From: an uncultured Anaerolineae bacterium
GTDB lineage: Bacteria; Chloroflexota; Anaerolineae; Anaerolineales; Villigracilaceae
Length of the DNA stretch: 64,000 nucleotides
Reading direction: 5' to 3'
Assembly (NCBI GenBank): GCA_903838415.1
Contig: CAILYI010000084.1
Span: forward strand, 1 to 64,000
Positions within the stretch are counted from its first letter, which is position 1; every line of letters begins with the position of its first letter. A model generated the notes under the pieces. It did no database searches. It had not been told where the DNA came from and saw only the letters and a list, made by a program, of their open reading frames with translations. Position numbers and translations under genes: made by a program. This document shows, piece by piece, positions 48,635 through 57,520 of this stretch.

Positions 48635-49192
48635 TTATTTTTTAGTGAACCACATCCGCCCCAAAAAGTTTTCACCTTTTAAAAATTGATGGAAAATTGC
48701 GACCAACACATGCTGGACGATGAGTAGCATCAGCACGAGTGAAATTGTCCCATGCCAGGTGCGCGTCGGGAAAACATAAAAATTGGCCGGGAGCGACGCG
48801 CCCGAGCGACCAAAAACGATCGGGAACAGGTTCGCTGGCAGGGCAATGGCGACGCCGAGCAGGGCCATCAGAGCGGTAAAAAAATACAACAGCGGGTGGA
48901 CGTATGGGGTGAGTTGGTCGAGAAACAAATTCTTTTTAGCGGAAATGGCCGGGGTGGAAGCCGTCCGCCGAACCGGTTTGTAAATCAACATCCTCATCAG
49001 GAAGCGCAGCGTGACAATCAGCAGAATGGCGAGTCCCAGAGTCATGTGGACGGCTAAGGGCACCAGCTTTTGGCCTGTATTCGAGGTGTTGACAAGGCTG
49101 AGCAGCCCAATCCCGAACGCCGCGAAGATTAGCAGCGCCATCAGCCAGTGCAAGATCACCCAGAGGGGACGGTAACGTTTTTTTGCGGACAT
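48635..49192 (-). CDS. Cytochrome b561-type membrane protein (copy A)
   Basis: This 185-residue, four-helix cytochrome b561-like protein has helix His residues in LWVILHWLMALL, LAVHMTLGL, YVHPLLYFF and IVQHVLVAIFHQF. It likely carries two haems b and moves electrons between quinone and a periplasmic or superoxide-related partner. I chose the ATG at 49192 (AGGA upstream, residue 78 of the ORF-track version) since the earlier part is the neighbour's antisense. It is a clear paralogue of the gene at 49236, sharing the same ending GRM(W/S)F.K. Confidence 0.85.
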   Translation of the reverse strand: MSAKKRYRPLWVILHWLMALLIFAAFGIGLLSLVNTSNTGQKLVPLAVHMTLGLAILLIVTLRFLMRMLIYKPVRRTASTPAISAKKNLFLDQLTPYVHPLLYFFTALMALLGVAIALPANLFPIVFGRSGASLPANFYVFPTRTWHGTISLVLMLLIVQHVLVAIFHQFLKGENFLGRMWFTKK

Positions 49193-49209
49193 ATTTCCTT
49201 GCATAATAA

Positions 49210-49229
49210 GGGCGGCCAATTGGCCGCCC
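49210..49229. terminator. 20-bp palindrome between the b561 paralogues
   Basis: GGGCGGCCAA paired with TTGGCCGCCC makes a perfect 20-base palindrome in the 43-base gap. The same core occurs in the hairpins at 52122 and 57531. It may act as a weak terminator or RNA stabiliser. Confidence 0.6.
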
Positions 49230-49235
49230 GGGAAG

Positions 49236-49766
49236 TTAGTCTTTACGGAAGGACATCCTGCCAAGCAAACCATCCCGCAGAATAAATTGATGGTATAAAG
49301 CCGCGCCAATGTGCAGCAAAACCAGCAAGCCCAACGCGATGGAAATAAAGCCGTGTCCCATGCGGGAGGGATATACATAAAAGTCCTGGGGCAAAGAACC
49401 TGCGCCACTGAAGACGCTGGCAAATAACGAGGATTGCATCGCCAGCGCCACTCCGCTCAGGCTCATCCCGAGCGCGCCCAGGTAGAGCAGGTAGTGTGTG
49501 ATGACACCGATTTTATCAAGAATTGCGTTGCCTGCGCTGGCAGGTGTAGGTTTGGGTGTGGTGGCGCGCACGTAGATTCGGACAAGCGTGAGCACAAGAA
49601 TGATAATACCACTGGTCATGTGCCCGGCAAGCGGCATCAGTTTGGCTGAATCATTTGGAAGCCATTTAAGCAGAAATAAGCCAGCCAATAGGTTGAAAAT
49701 GATGAGCAGCGCGCTGATCCAATGGATGGCGACCAACCAGGGATTATATTTTTTTGGGGTGGACAT
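49236..49766 (-). CDS. Cytochrome b561-type membrane protein (copy B)
   Basis: This 176-residue b561-like protein has the same four-helix plan as its downstream neighbour: WLVAIHWISALL, LAGHMTSGI, THYLLYLGAL and LHIGAALYHQF. It differs from copy A in several loops. The ATG at 49766 follows GGAGAG; the ORF-track start at 49862 has no support. The two genes form a tandem duplication, upstream gene first in transcription. Their partner is unknown. Confidence 0.85.
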   Translation of the reverse strand: MSTPKKYNPWLVAIHWISALLIIFNLLAGLFLLKWLPNDSAKLMPLAGHMTSGIIILVLTLVRIYVRATTPKPTPASAGNAILDKIGVITHYLLYLGALGMSLSGVALAMQSSLFASVFSGAGSLPQDFYVYPSRMGHGFISIALGLLVLLHIGAALYHQFILRDGLLGRMSFRKD

Positions 49767-49964
49767 GGGCTCTCCTTTTGTTGAATAATCGGATATATTT
49801 GGGTTAGTATAGCGTAAATGTATCTGAAAAACAAGCCGGTTTCTCGAGTTCCGCAGCTTCATTAAATTCGTAACATTCAGTTGTCAAGTAGTGTAAAATT
49901 GATTATCAAACCACTGTCTCCGCCGCATTGCGGCGGTACCTAAACCCTGTAGGAGGATTTCTGT

Positions 49965-50372
49965 ATGTACCACACTTTGATTCTTGTTGGAAACGTAGGC
50001 CGCGACCCTGAAATGCGTTACACGCCTTCCGGTGCGCCGGTCACATCTTTTTCTGTTGCCACCAACCGGCAGTACACTGCCAACAGTGGCGAAAAAGTGA
50101 AAGAGACCATCTGGTTCCGCGTTACCACCTGGGGCAAACAGGCTGAAATTTGCAATCAGTACGTCAAGAAGGGTTCCAAAGTGCTTGTTGAAGGTCGCCT
50201 GACGCCGGATGCCAATGGCGGTCCGCGCATCTGGAATGCGCCAGATGGCGCTCCGCGCGCCTCGTTTGAAGTCACGGCCAACACCGTCCAGTTCTTGTCA
50301 ACACGTGGTGAAGCCGATGGCGGCGGGGGCGGCTCATTTGTCGGTGCGCCCGAAGACGATATTCCATTCTAG
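49965..50372 (+). CDS. ssb: Single-stranded DNA-binding protein
   Basis: This 135-residue OB-fold protein has the SSB pattern: LVGNVGRDPEMRYTPSGAPV, FSVATNR, WFRVTTWGKQAE and KVLVEGRL. The acidic tip is DDIPF, as in other SSBs that recruit partners through the C-terminus. AGGAGG lies 7 bases before the ATG. It is the first gene of a group of five co-directional genes. The linker is short. Confidence 0.95.
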   Translation: MYHTLILVGNVGRDPEMRYTPSGAPVTSFSVATNRQYTANSGEKVKETIWFRVTTWGKQAEICNQYVKKGSKVLVEGRLTPDANGGPRIWNAPDGAPRASFEVTANTVQFLSTRGEADGGGGGSFVGAPEDDIPF

Positions 50373-50379
50373 AGAAAAC

Positions 50380-50409
50380 GGCCCTAAAGGTTCCCAAGCC
50401 TTTAGGGCC
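50380..50409 (+). terminator. Hairpin after ssb
   Basis: A perfect 11-bp stem (GGCCCTAAAGG / CCTTTAGGGCC) with an 8-base loop lies between ssb and the DUF3467 gene. No U-tract follows, so read-through is likely. Confidence 0.6.
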
Positions 50410-50431
50410 TATTGAATAAGGAAACTATTTT

Positions 50432-50773
50432 ATGGCCCAGCCCCCAACCCGCCAGCAAACCACGCTCGAAGTCCCGGCAGATATCCAATCGGTGTATGCC
50501 AACCTGGTTCGCATCGCCCACTCTCCGGCTGATCTGGTGTTTGACTTCGCCCATCTGCTGCCAGGCGAATCCAAAGCCCACGTCGGCGCACGGATTATCA
50601 TGTCACCTTTGAGCGCAAAATTACTTTACAAAGCCCTTGGTGAAAACCTGGCACGTTACGAGGCGGCCTTCGGTGAAATCTCGATGCCCACTTCAACGCT
50701 GGCCGATCAATTGTTCAAGCCCATGCAACAACCGCCGGATGCACCCCATCCGCCAGAAGAAGGCAAATCCTGA
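50432..50773 (+). CDS. DUF3467 family protein
   Basis: This 113-residue soluble protein has the DUF3467 pattern: YANLVRIAHSPADLVFDFAHLLPG, then ARIIMSPLSAKLLYKALGENLARYEAAFG. The function of this family is unknown. AAGGAAA lies upstream of the ATG. The stop codon abuts the start of the translin-like gene, so the two are co-translated. Its repeated association with a translin-like gene may be useful for function. Confidence 0.85.
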   Translation: MAQPPTRQQTTLEVPADIQSVYANLVRIAHSPADLVFDFAHLLPGESKAHVGARIIMSPLSAKLLYKALGENLARYEAAFGEISMPTSTLADQLFKPMQQPPDAPHPPEEGKS

Positions 50774-51457
50774 ATGGTTCATCTCGATTCGATTTCCGAA
50801 CTCATCCGCAGCCAATTTGACGCTCGTACCGCCGCCCGTGACTTGGCCCTGACTCAGGCGCGCGCGCTGACCCGTTTCTGCTCACAGGCCATTCGGGCGG
50901 TCCACCGCGACGAGGATGACACCATGAACGAACAGCTGGGCGAAGCCCGCAAGCTCGCCGATTCCTTGCGCACCGCTGTGGCCGGGTTTCCTGATTTATA
51001 TTACGCCGGGTACACTCAGGATGCGCTCAAGGAATTTGTCGAGGCCAACGTGACCTGCGCGCTGATCAAGAATCAGCCATTGATTGGCCCCGTGGAACTG
51101 GGCGTGGAATACAATACTTATCTTAATGGTCTCTCTGAAGTCATTGGCGAACTCCGCCGCCGCTGCCTCGACCTTTTACGTCACGGCTACTCAGCGGAAG
51201 TTGAACGTCTGCTGGTCCAGATGGATGACATCTATGCGGTGTTGGTCACCATGGATTATCCAGATGCCATTACCAACGGTTTGCGCCGTCAGACCGACAT
51301 CGCCCGCAATATCATCGAAAAAACACGCGGCGATATCACCTTCAGCTTGCGCGGCGAACATCTTGAACGCGCTATCGCGCGCCTGAGCGAGCAGATGATC
51401 GGCGAGAGTGGGCCCAGCGGCCCAACCCTGAGCCGCGCGGGAGGCGACGAGGAATAG
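50774..51457 (+). CDS. Translin/TRAX-family-like protein
   Basis: This 227-residue all-helical protein resembles the translin superfamily. Segments QARALTRFCSQAIRAVHRDE, ALKEFVEANVTCALI, YLNGLSEVIGELRRRCLDLLRHG and VTMDYPDAITNGLRRQTDIARNIIEKTRGDIT follow the translin helix order closely. Eukaryotic translin-TRAX (C3PO) is an RNA/DNA-binding octamer with nuclease activity in TRAX. The bacterial role is not established. Whether it keeps the acidic TRAX active site needs an alignment. It begins right after the DUF3467 stop. Confidence 0.75.
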   Translation: MVHLDSISELIRSQFDARTAARDLALTQARALTRFCSQAIRAVHRDEDDTMNEQLGEARKLADSLRTAVAGFPDLYYAGYTQDALKEFVEANVTCALIKNQPLIGPVELGVEYNTYLNGLSEVIGELRRRCLDLLRHGYSAEVERLLVQMDDIYAVLVTMDYPDAITNGLRRQTDIARNIIEKTRGDITFSLRGEHLERAIARLSEQMIGESGPSGPTLSRAGGDEE

Positions 51458-51460
51458 CCC

Positions 51461-52117
51461 ATGGCGGCAAAAGGTGGCCGGAAGTACAGGCTGATCTTGT
51501 ACGAATACATGCTCAACCGCTGGTGGCCGCTCACCCTGCTGATGGCTTTCTTCATTTTTCTCAATGTCGGCGTACTGTGGGGCGCGGAATGGTACTTTAT
51601 CAATCCGGCAGAAAATCCCCTGCCGATCATCTCCAATATTGGCGGCACGATGATGCTCACGATGGGCTTCATCTGCCTGTTGTTTTCGTTATTCCTGCTT
51701 CTCACGCGGAAAATGGCGTATGTCCAGCTTTTTGATGATCATCTGCGGCTGGCGACGCCTTTCCTGCGCTTGAATATCTCCTACAAACGGATTCTGCGCA
51801 CGACCACGGCGCAAGTTCTCAGGTTGTTTCCACCCAAAAGCCTTTCGGGCTGGCGGCGGGATTTGATCGGTCCGATTTCGAACAACACCGCAACCGTCAT
51901 TCACCTGACAGCCTATCCGTTGCCGCGCGTCACGCTCAGCCTGTTCCTTTCCCCGTTTTTCTTTTATGACAAGACATCCCATTTTGTTCTGATCGTCGAC
52001 GATTGGATGGCGTTCAGCCAGGAATTGGACAGCCGCCGGGTGGCTGTAAAGACTCCGCGTCAGCCGCCCAAACCCCGCATTACCTCCGGCTTACTGGATG
52101 ATCTAAACCGGAAATAG
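51461..52117 (+). CDS. Two-helix membrane protein of unknown function
   Basis: This 218-residue protein begins with a basic N-terminus, then two helices (WWPLTLLMAFFIFLNVGVLWG and MMLTMGFICLLFSLFLLL). A cytoplasmic domain of beta character follows (MAYVQLFDDHLRLATPFLRLNISY...), perhaps PH-like. It ends in basic/proline-rich sequence. I do not recognise a family. It starts 3 bases after the translin-like gene. Confidence 0.6.
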   Translation: MAAKGGRKYRLILYEYMLNRWWPLTLLMAFFIFLNVGVLWGAEWYFINPAENPLPIISNIGGTMMLTMGFICLLFSLFLLLTRKMAYVQLFDDHLRLATPFLRLNISYKRILRTTTAQVLRLFPPKSLSGWRRDLIGPISNNTATVIHLTAYPLPRVTLSLFLSPFFFYDKTSHFVLIVDDWMAFSQELDSRRVAVKTPRQPPKPRITSGLLDDLNRK

Positions 52118-52121
52118 CCCG

Positions 52122-52150
52122 AGGGCGGCCCAGTCTGGTCGCCCTTTATC
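52122..52150 (+). terminator. Terminator-like hairpin before the DNPH1-like gene
   Basis: A 9-bp stem with a G-U pair (AGGGCGGCC / GGTCGCCCT) and a 6-base loop is followed by TTATCTT. Its stem core is like those at 49210 and 57531. Confidence 0.6.
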
Positions 52151-52161
52151 TTGGAGAGACC

Positions 52162-52587
52162 ATGAATATTTATTTTGCCTGTTCCATCACGGGCGGTCGC
52201 GAGTTTGAATCGAGCTACCTTTCCATTGTCGACGCCATGCTGGCCGATGGGCATGAAGTTCCGACAGCCCACCTGGCGACTCCCAAAGTCCGTGAACTGG
52301 AAATCACCGCTGCCCCTGCCGAAGTTTACGCTCGCGACGTGGACTGGGTCCGCAATTCAGACGTGCTCGTTGCCGAAGTCAGTACGCCCTCGCATGGCGT
52401 TGGCTATGAAATTGGTTTTGCGCTCGGGCTGGGGAAACCGGTACTGGCCTGTCATCGCAGCGACCGCGGAATTTCCAAGATGATTTCGGGCAACCCGGAT
52501 GCCAACCTGACGGTTCGAGACTACGCAACGCCCGCAGAAGCAGTGCAAATCGTCCGGGAATACCTGGGGCGGCCGCAGGTGAGATAG
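52162..52587 (+). CDS. DNPH1/RCL-like 2'-deoxynucleoside 5'-phosphate N-hydrolase
   Basis: The 141-residue protein belongs to the nucleoside deoxyribosyltransferase-like superfamily. Its start MNIYFACSITGGREFES and the segment SDVLVAEVSTPSHGVGYEIGFALGLGKPVL match the DNPH1/RCL group, including the conserved Glu and the GVGYE motif. DNPH1 cleaves dNMPs to base and deoxyribose 5-phosphate and sanitises nucleotide pools. GGAGAG lies before the ATG. It ends the ssb group. Confidence 0.85.
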   Translation: MNIYFACSITGGREFESSYLSIVDAMLADGHEVPTAHLATPKVRELEITAAPAEVYARDVDWVRNSDVLVAEVSTPSHGVGYEIGFALGLGKPVLACHRSDRGISKMISGNPDANLTVRDYATPAEAVQIVREYLGRPQVR

Positions 52588-52844
52588 TTGTGAAATTCGT
52601 CACTACCAATGTGTGACATATATCTTTGTGCTAATTATCACAAGGTGATATTATTAAGAACGACAAAGGGCAATCAAAAGTTGCTCCTAACTGTCTCCTC
52701 CTTTGGCGAATGCCTGCACCGGGTCCTCCCCCCGGTGCAGGCTGCGTCTCCGGGACAAATCATCAGCTGATAAGAAAAGCAAAACCGAGGGTGAACCCTC
52801 GGTTTTTTGATTCCTCTGCCAAACAGCTTTTCCGCAAACTGGGG
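52588..52844. terminator. Convergent intergenic region with two hairpins
   Basis: A 12-bp stem GCCTGCACCGGG / CCCGGTGCAGGC (52712-52742) lies first. A terminator AAAACCGAGGG-TGAA-CCCTCGGTTTTTT (52781-52808) follows. The second is a classical bidirectional terminator between the DNPH1-like gene and the minus-strand gene at 52845. No gene is visible in the remaining bases. Confidence 0.85.
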
Positions 52845-53327
52845 CTACTTGATGCCGTGCCAGTCTCCGCCGTTGAATTCCGTGAAAAAGACGTCGCGCT
52901 CTTCCAGTTCCTTGATCGATTCTCCGGCTTTTTGCGCCTGTTCGATAAATTTTAAGGCGTTAGCTTGCTCGCCGCTGACGGTATAGGCACGGGCGATGGC
53001 TTCAAACGCAAAAGCATAATCGAAATCTTCCATTTCGTTTCTGTTTTCCATGATGATCTGATAGCAGAGAATGGCGTGCTTCAACGCATGAGCTCCATCT
53101 CCCAGCACGGCATGGACACGTGACACCAGCCATTCTCCGCGCTGCTGACGGACGGCGGTTCCCGCTGCACGCCAGTGAGCCAGCGAGGCGTGGGCGTAGT
53201 CGAGCATGCGCACTTCTTCAAAGGGCGTCCGTTCGGTCTTCTCAAGCAATTCCCAGGTCTTGCGATGAAACTCCACGGCAAAAATATATTGGGCTTGAGA
53301 AACTGTATAGGTTTTATCTTCGCTCAT
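52845..53327 (-). CDS. Helical (TPR-like) hypothetical protein
   Basis: This 160-residue soluble protein is predicted to be all-helical. Regular aromatic/Ala patterns (LDYAHASLAHWRAAGT, FAFEAIARAYTVSGEQANALKFIEQAQKA) are typical of tetratricopeptide-like repeats. A binding role is likely but no partner is visible. The start ATG 53327 follows the strong GGAGGTGA site; the ORF-track start adds 10 residues. Confidence 0.7.
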   Translation of the reverse strand: MSEDKTYTVSQAQYIFAVEFHRKTWELLEKTERTPFEEVRMLDYAHASLAHWRAAGTAVRQQRGEWLVSRVHAVLGDGAHALKHAILCYQIIMENRNEMEDFDYAFAFEAIARAYTVSGEQANALKFIEQAQKAGESIKELEERDVFFTEFNGGDWHGIK

Positions 53328-53384
53328 ACTCACCTCCGCATAATAACTCAGGGGCAATGACCAGCATTGCCCCTGAGTTCTGAC

Positions 53385-54785
53385 CTAAATGTGGATGGCG
53401 CTGCCTTCTGCAGCGTGTGCCGCTTCCATCAAAGCTTCCGAAATCGTCGGGTGTGCGTGGACGTTGCGGGCAATTTCAGCCGGAGTCAGCTCCAGCATGT
53501 GCGCCAGGGTCAGTTCGGGCAGCAATTCGGTCACTTCAGGCCCGATCATGGATGCGCCCAAAATCTCGCCGTATTTTTCATCCACCACCAGCTTGACCCA
53601 GCCAGCGTAATCGCCCAATCCGAGCGCCTTGCCGTTGGCCTGGAATGGGAATCGGCCAATTTTGACGGTATAACCGCGTTCCTTGGCCTGCGCCTCGGTA
53701 ATCCCAAACGACGCAATTTGCGGCTGGCAGTAAGTGGCGCGCGGCATCATTTCGTAATCGAGCGTCACCGTCTCATGCCCGGCGATGTTCTCAGCGCAGA
53801 TAATGCCCATCGCCGAGCCGACATGCGCCAGCATCAGTTTGCCGGTCACGTCGCCAATCGCCCAAATTCCGGGCACGTTGGTGGCCATCTTCTCGTCAAT
53901 TTCGACAAAGCCGCGTTCGCTGATTTTGACGCCAACTTCATCCAAACCGAGTCCTTTGGAATTGGGACGGAAGCCGATCGCTACGAGAGCCTGATCCGCT
54001 TCGAGGACTTTGGTCTCGCCGCCAGCGGATACTGTGACTTTCACACCCGACTCTGTGGCCTCGACCGCCTCGACCTTGTGCCCGGCTAAAGTCTTGATGC
54101 CGCGCTTCTTAAAAGCCTTCTCCAATTCGGCGCTGACTTCTTCGTCTTCGAGCGGCACAATGCGCGGCAGCATCTCAACGATGGTCACTTCCACGCCATA
54201 CGAACTCCAGACGGTGGAAAATTCCACACCGATGGCGCCCGAACCGATCACCACCACGCTTTTGGGGAGTTTCTCCTGCAAAATGGCTTCCTGGTAGGTG
54301 ACGACTTTCTCGCCGTCCACTTTCCATGCGCCGGGGACGGCGGATGATGCGCCCGTGGCGATGATGATGTTTTTGGCGGATAGCTCTGTCAGCTGGCCGG
54401 TTTTGTCAATGACGGAAAGCGTGGTCGGGGAGCTCAGCTTCGCCGTTCCCATGAAAACGGTGATCGCGTTTTTCTTCATCAAAAAGCCGATGCCCTTGAC
54501 CAGTCGATCCGAGACCTGCCGCGAGCGTTTGACGGCCACGCTATAGTCCAACTTCAGGTTTTCAAAGGAAAAACCAAATTCCTTGCCACGTTCGCGCAGT
54601 GTGTGAGCGATTTCAGCATTGCGCAGCAGCGCTTTTGAAGGAATACAACCCACGTTCAAACAAACGCCGCCCAACCACTGCTTATCGACGATGGCGGTTT
54701 TGAGACCCAACTGCGCGGCGCGGATGGCGGCGACGTATCCGCCGGGGCCCGCACCGATAACAACAACATCAAACGTTTCAGACAT
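53385..54785 (-). CDS. lpdA: Dihydrolipoyl dehydrogenase
   Basis: This 466-residue FAD enzyme oxidises dihydrolipoamide in 2-oxo acid dehydrogenase or glycine cleavage complexes using NAD+. The FAD motif VVVIGAGPGGYVAAIRAAQLG is present. The redox disulfide GGVCLNVGCIPSK follows. The NAD motif VIGSGAIGVEFSTVW and the FAD motif GIWAIGDV are also seen, with the C-terminal HAHPTISE base motif. The ATG at 54785 has GGAG 5 bases away; the ORF-track GTG overlaps it. No E1, E2 or lipoyl protein gene is adjacent. Confidence 0.95.
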   Translation of the reverse strand: MSETFDVVVIGAGPGGYVAAIRAAQLGLKTAIVDKQWLGGVCLNVGCIPSKALLRNAEIAHTLRERGKEFGFSFENLKLDYSVAVKRSRQVSDRLVKGIGFLMKKNAITVFMGTAKLSSPTTLSVIDKTGQLTELSAKNIIIATGASSAVPGAWKVDGEKVVTYQEAILQEKLPKSVVVIGSGAIGVEFSTVWSSYGVEVTIVEMLPRIVPLEDEEVSAELEKAFKKRGIKTLAGHKVEAVEATESGVKVTVSAGGETKVLEADQALVAIGFRPNSKGLGLDEVGVKISERGFVEIDEKMATNVPGIWAIGDVTGKLMLAHVGSAMGIICAENIAGHETVTLDYEMMPRATYCQPQIASFGITEAQAKERGYTVKIGRFPFQANGKALGLGDYAGWVKLVVDEKYGEILGASMIGPEVTELLPELTLAHMLELTPAEIARNVHAHPTISEALMEAAHAAEGSAIHI

Positions 54786-54897
54786 GTTCACTCCAAAGAG
54801 GATGGATTGGATGATTATTGAGCAGGAAATATTGCGCTCTTGTCTAAATTATACCTTTACATTCATCCAAACGAGACAAGAACAAAAATGGGCGCGC

Positions 54898-55503
54898 TCA
54901 AGGCCTTTTGGCCGTCAGCAAAAATACCGGGAAGGCTTTTCCGATTTTTTGAATGGTGTAGGCGGTTGAGAATATCACATCCCTGAACCCGGCGGCTTCG
55001 ACTTGTTTCTGCAGGGCCGGGCGCGCAAAACCGAGGTGCACGTCAGTTGTGCCATCCGTGTGGAAGGAGCCGTCTTCGGCATCGAGGTCGGCGACACACA
55101 GCCAGCCGCCGGGCGCCAACAGGGCAAAAAATTGCCGCAGAATCTGGTCAGTGTCGGGGATGTGGTGGAGCGTCATCAGCGAGTAGGCCACGTCGAAACG
55201 GGAGGCGGGCAGCGGGTCGACCGACAAGTCCAGGCGGTACGGCAGCATGTTGGGGACAGCGGAATCCGCTATTTTGGCGGTTAGAACATCCAGCATTCCT
55301 TCCGATGTATCCGCCAAAGTGATGGAGGCAAAGTCAGTTTGCAGGGCGAAGCTGAGCAAGCCGGTGCCGCAGCCGTATTCGAGGGCGGTCATGCTGGGCT
55401 GAAGTGGCAGTGCCGCGCGGATGGCGGCCGCCACAGCGCGGGCGCGCTCGATCTTTTTGGGATCAGAATCCCAATCTTTTGCGCGTTCATCGAAGTTTGT
55501 CAT
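54898..55503 (-). CDS. Class I SAM-dependent methyltransferase
   Basis: This 201-residue methyltransferase has the SAM motif TALEYGCGTGLLSFALQ, ITLADTSEGML (motif II) and the LMTLHHIPD segment. It resembles small-molecule/ubiquinone-biosynthesis-like methyltransferases, but the substrate is not predictable. The ATG at 55503 has a better-spaced GGAG (8 bases) than the ATG at 55509. It lies between lpdA and the GH127 gene. Confidence 0.85.
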   Translation of the reverse strand: MTNFDERAKDWDSDPKKIERARAVAAAIRAALPLQPSMTALEYGCGTGLLSFALQTDFASITLADTSEGMLDVLTAKIADSAVPNMLPYRLDLSVDPLPASRFDVAYSLMTLHHIPDTDQILRQFFALLAPGGWLCVADLDAEDGSFHTDGTTDVHLGFARPALQKQVEAAGFRDVIFSTAYTIQKIGKAFPVFLLTAKRP

Positions 55504-55530
55504 GTTCATTTCTCCAGTGTTGCTGTCAAT

Positions 55531-57471
55531 TTAATCGCGCACAAAAACGGTCATCGTGGCCGGGCCGCGATTGCCCCATAGCATATATGGGATTAAAGTC
55601 AGCGGCTGGCCGGTTTGAGTTTTTCCCGTTATCTTAACGATGCCGCCCAAAAGGGTTTCATCGTGGATGGGTTGAAGGGAAGCCGGGTCGAGGCTGACGG
55701 CGAAAATATCCAGGCCGGGATTGTCCACGCTTTCGAGGCAGTAGACCAGCGGGCCGCGGGAAACCGCCAGCATGCCGCCACAGCCCGGCAGGCGTTTATC
55801 CTGGCGCAGCAGGCGGATGGGCATCTCGAATTGCAGTGTCAGTTCGTTGGTGGCGCGCCAGTCCTGGCTGATGGAGATGCTGCGCGCGGCGCAGGGATTG
55901 TAGCCGCTGGCGCTTTCAGGGGCCGATTCGGCGGATGAAACGGTTTCAGGCTGAAGCGGCTGTCCGTTTAACATCAGGGAGAAGGCCTCCGCCCAGGACG
56001 GAATCCGCAGGTGCAGGCTGGCGGGTTTTTCTGACGGTTGGTCAAAGGTCAGCTTGACGGTGTTTCCCCAGGGCAGTTGGGATTCCATTCGCAAATTCCA
56101 AGTAGAAGTTTGGCTGGAAATATACTGGTTGATCCACAGGCTGCTTTCATCGGCATCGAAAATGGTTTGACCGAGCGAGGCCCAGGTGCGTGACAGGTTG
56201 GATGGACAGCACGGGACGACGTACCAGCCCGCGCGAGTCAGGCCGCCGCGACAGGTGAGCGGGTTGTTGTAGAAATAGGATTTGCCGTCGCTGGCGATGC
56301 CAACGGAAGCGGCGTTGTACAACTGCCATTCGAACAAATCGGCGTAGCGCGGACGGCGGGTGAGACGTGCCATTTCGTCGCCCCAAAACAGGCTGGCGAG
56401 GGCGGCGCAGGTTTCGGCATAGGCATATTCGGGGTCGAGTTCGTAGTCGCGGCCAAAGCCTTCGGTGAAAGGCAGCGCGCCCAAGCCGCCGGTGACGTAC
56501 ATGCGGCGCGTGACCATGTTGAGCCAGACCGTTTCGAGCGCGGCACGCAGCGAGTCGTCGCCGGTTTCGCGGGCCAGCATGGCAGCGGCGGTTTCGAGAT
56601 AGCCAAACCGGACGGAATGCCCGACGGCATTGGTCTGCTGGCGAATGGGAAGGTTTTGCTGAAAATATTTCCCGCTGTAGTGGTCGAGTTTGCGGCGAAT
56701 ACCGGCAAATGGCGGCCTTTTGGATGGATTATCGCCGGGAAGTTTGAAATCGGCATCTTCCGGGTGTGCGCGCAGATAGGCGACGCGCTGCGCGGCGATG
56801 GTCCGTTTGCGATCGGCGGCGCTGGTGGATTGGCGCCAGTACAGCAGCGGAAAGTCCGGGATGCGTCCGCGGCGCTCCAGCAGGCGGCGAGCCAGTTCGA
56901 GATAGGCCGGTTCGGCGGTGTGACGGTACAGGCGAATCAGCGCCAGTTCGATTTCCTCGTGTCCGTCGGTTTGGGCGGCGGGCGCCTCCATGAAATCGCG
57001 CACGAGCAAATCCGCGGTGCGGCGGACGAGAGTCAGCAGGCGGGTTTCGCCGGTGGCGGTGTGGTGCGCGACTCCGGCTTCGATCAGATGACCCAGGCAA
57101 TAGAATTCATGCTCAATTTGCAAATTGACCCAACGCTGACCGGGGAAATGAATCTGGTTGTAGGTATTGATATAGCCGTCCGGCTGTTGAACGGCATCCA
57201 GCAGGCCAATCAAGTCATCCACCAGGGCTTTCAGGCGAGGATCAGGCGTCTCGTCCAGGATGCGCGCGGCAGCCTCCAGCCATTTGTAGGCGTCAGAATC
57301 GGCGAAATAATAGCCTTCGCGGAAACCGTCAATCTGACCGGCGGCAATGCGGAAATTGTCAATGCAGCGCGAGGCTTCGAGCTGCTCCCACTGGTAAAAA
57401 ATGGCAGTTGCGGCGTTCAGGTCAAGGCGCGTGCGCCAGAATCCGGATGTGATTTTGGGGGAAGAGGACAT
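55531..57471 (-). CDS. Glycoside hydrolase family 127 (beta-L-arabinofuranosidase-like)
   Basis: This 646-residue cytoplasmic enzyme has a GH127 (DUF1680) fold. The zinc and catalytic motif residues match: YAETCAALASLFW (Glu-x-Cys) and VPCCPSNLSRTWASL (the Cys-Cys pair that holds the nucleophile in the characterised bifidobacterial enzyme). It would release L-arabinofuranose from plant glycans or glycoproteins. Lack of a signal peptide suggests action on imported oligosaccharides. No arabinose catabolic or transport gene is adjacent. Confidence 0.88.
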   Translation of the reverse strand: MSSSPKITSGFWRTRLDLNAATAIFYQWEQLEASRCIDNFRIAAGQIDGFREGYYFADSDAYKWLEAAARILDETPDPRLKALVDDLIGLLDAVQQPDGYINTYNQIHFPGQRWVNLQIEHEFYCLGHLIEAGVAHHTATGETRLLTLVRRTADLLVRDFMEAPAAQTDGHEEIELALIRLYRHTAEPAYLELARRLLERRGRIPDFPLLYWRQSTSAADRKRTIAAQRVAYLRAHPEDADFKLPGDNPSKRPPFAGIRRKLDHYSGKYFQQNLPIRQQTNAVGHSVRFGYLETAAAMLARETGDDSLRAALETVWLNMVTRRMYVTGGLGALPFTEGFGRDYELDPEYAYAETCAALASLFWGDEMARLTRRPRYADLFEWQLYNAASVGIASDGKSYFYNNPLTCRGGLTRAGWYVVPCCPSNLSRTWASLGQTIFDADESSLWINQYISSQTSTWNLRMESQLPWGNTVKLTFDQPSEKPASLHLRIPSWAEAFSLMLNGQPLQPETVSSAESAPESASGYNPCAARSISISQDWRATNELTLQFEMPIRLLRQDKRLPGCGGMLAVSRGPLVYCLESVDNPGLDIFAVSLDPASLQPIHDETLLGGIVKITGKTQTGQPLTLIPYMLWGNRGPATMTVFVRD

Positions 57472-57520
57472 GTTGCGATTCTATCACCGCGAGGCGGCAG
57501 GCGTATGGAATAACCTGTTC

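Noticed and set aside
56617-57513. 298-residue plus-strand ORF
   Set aside because: It is antisense to the GH127 gene, which has its zinc and catalytic motifs.
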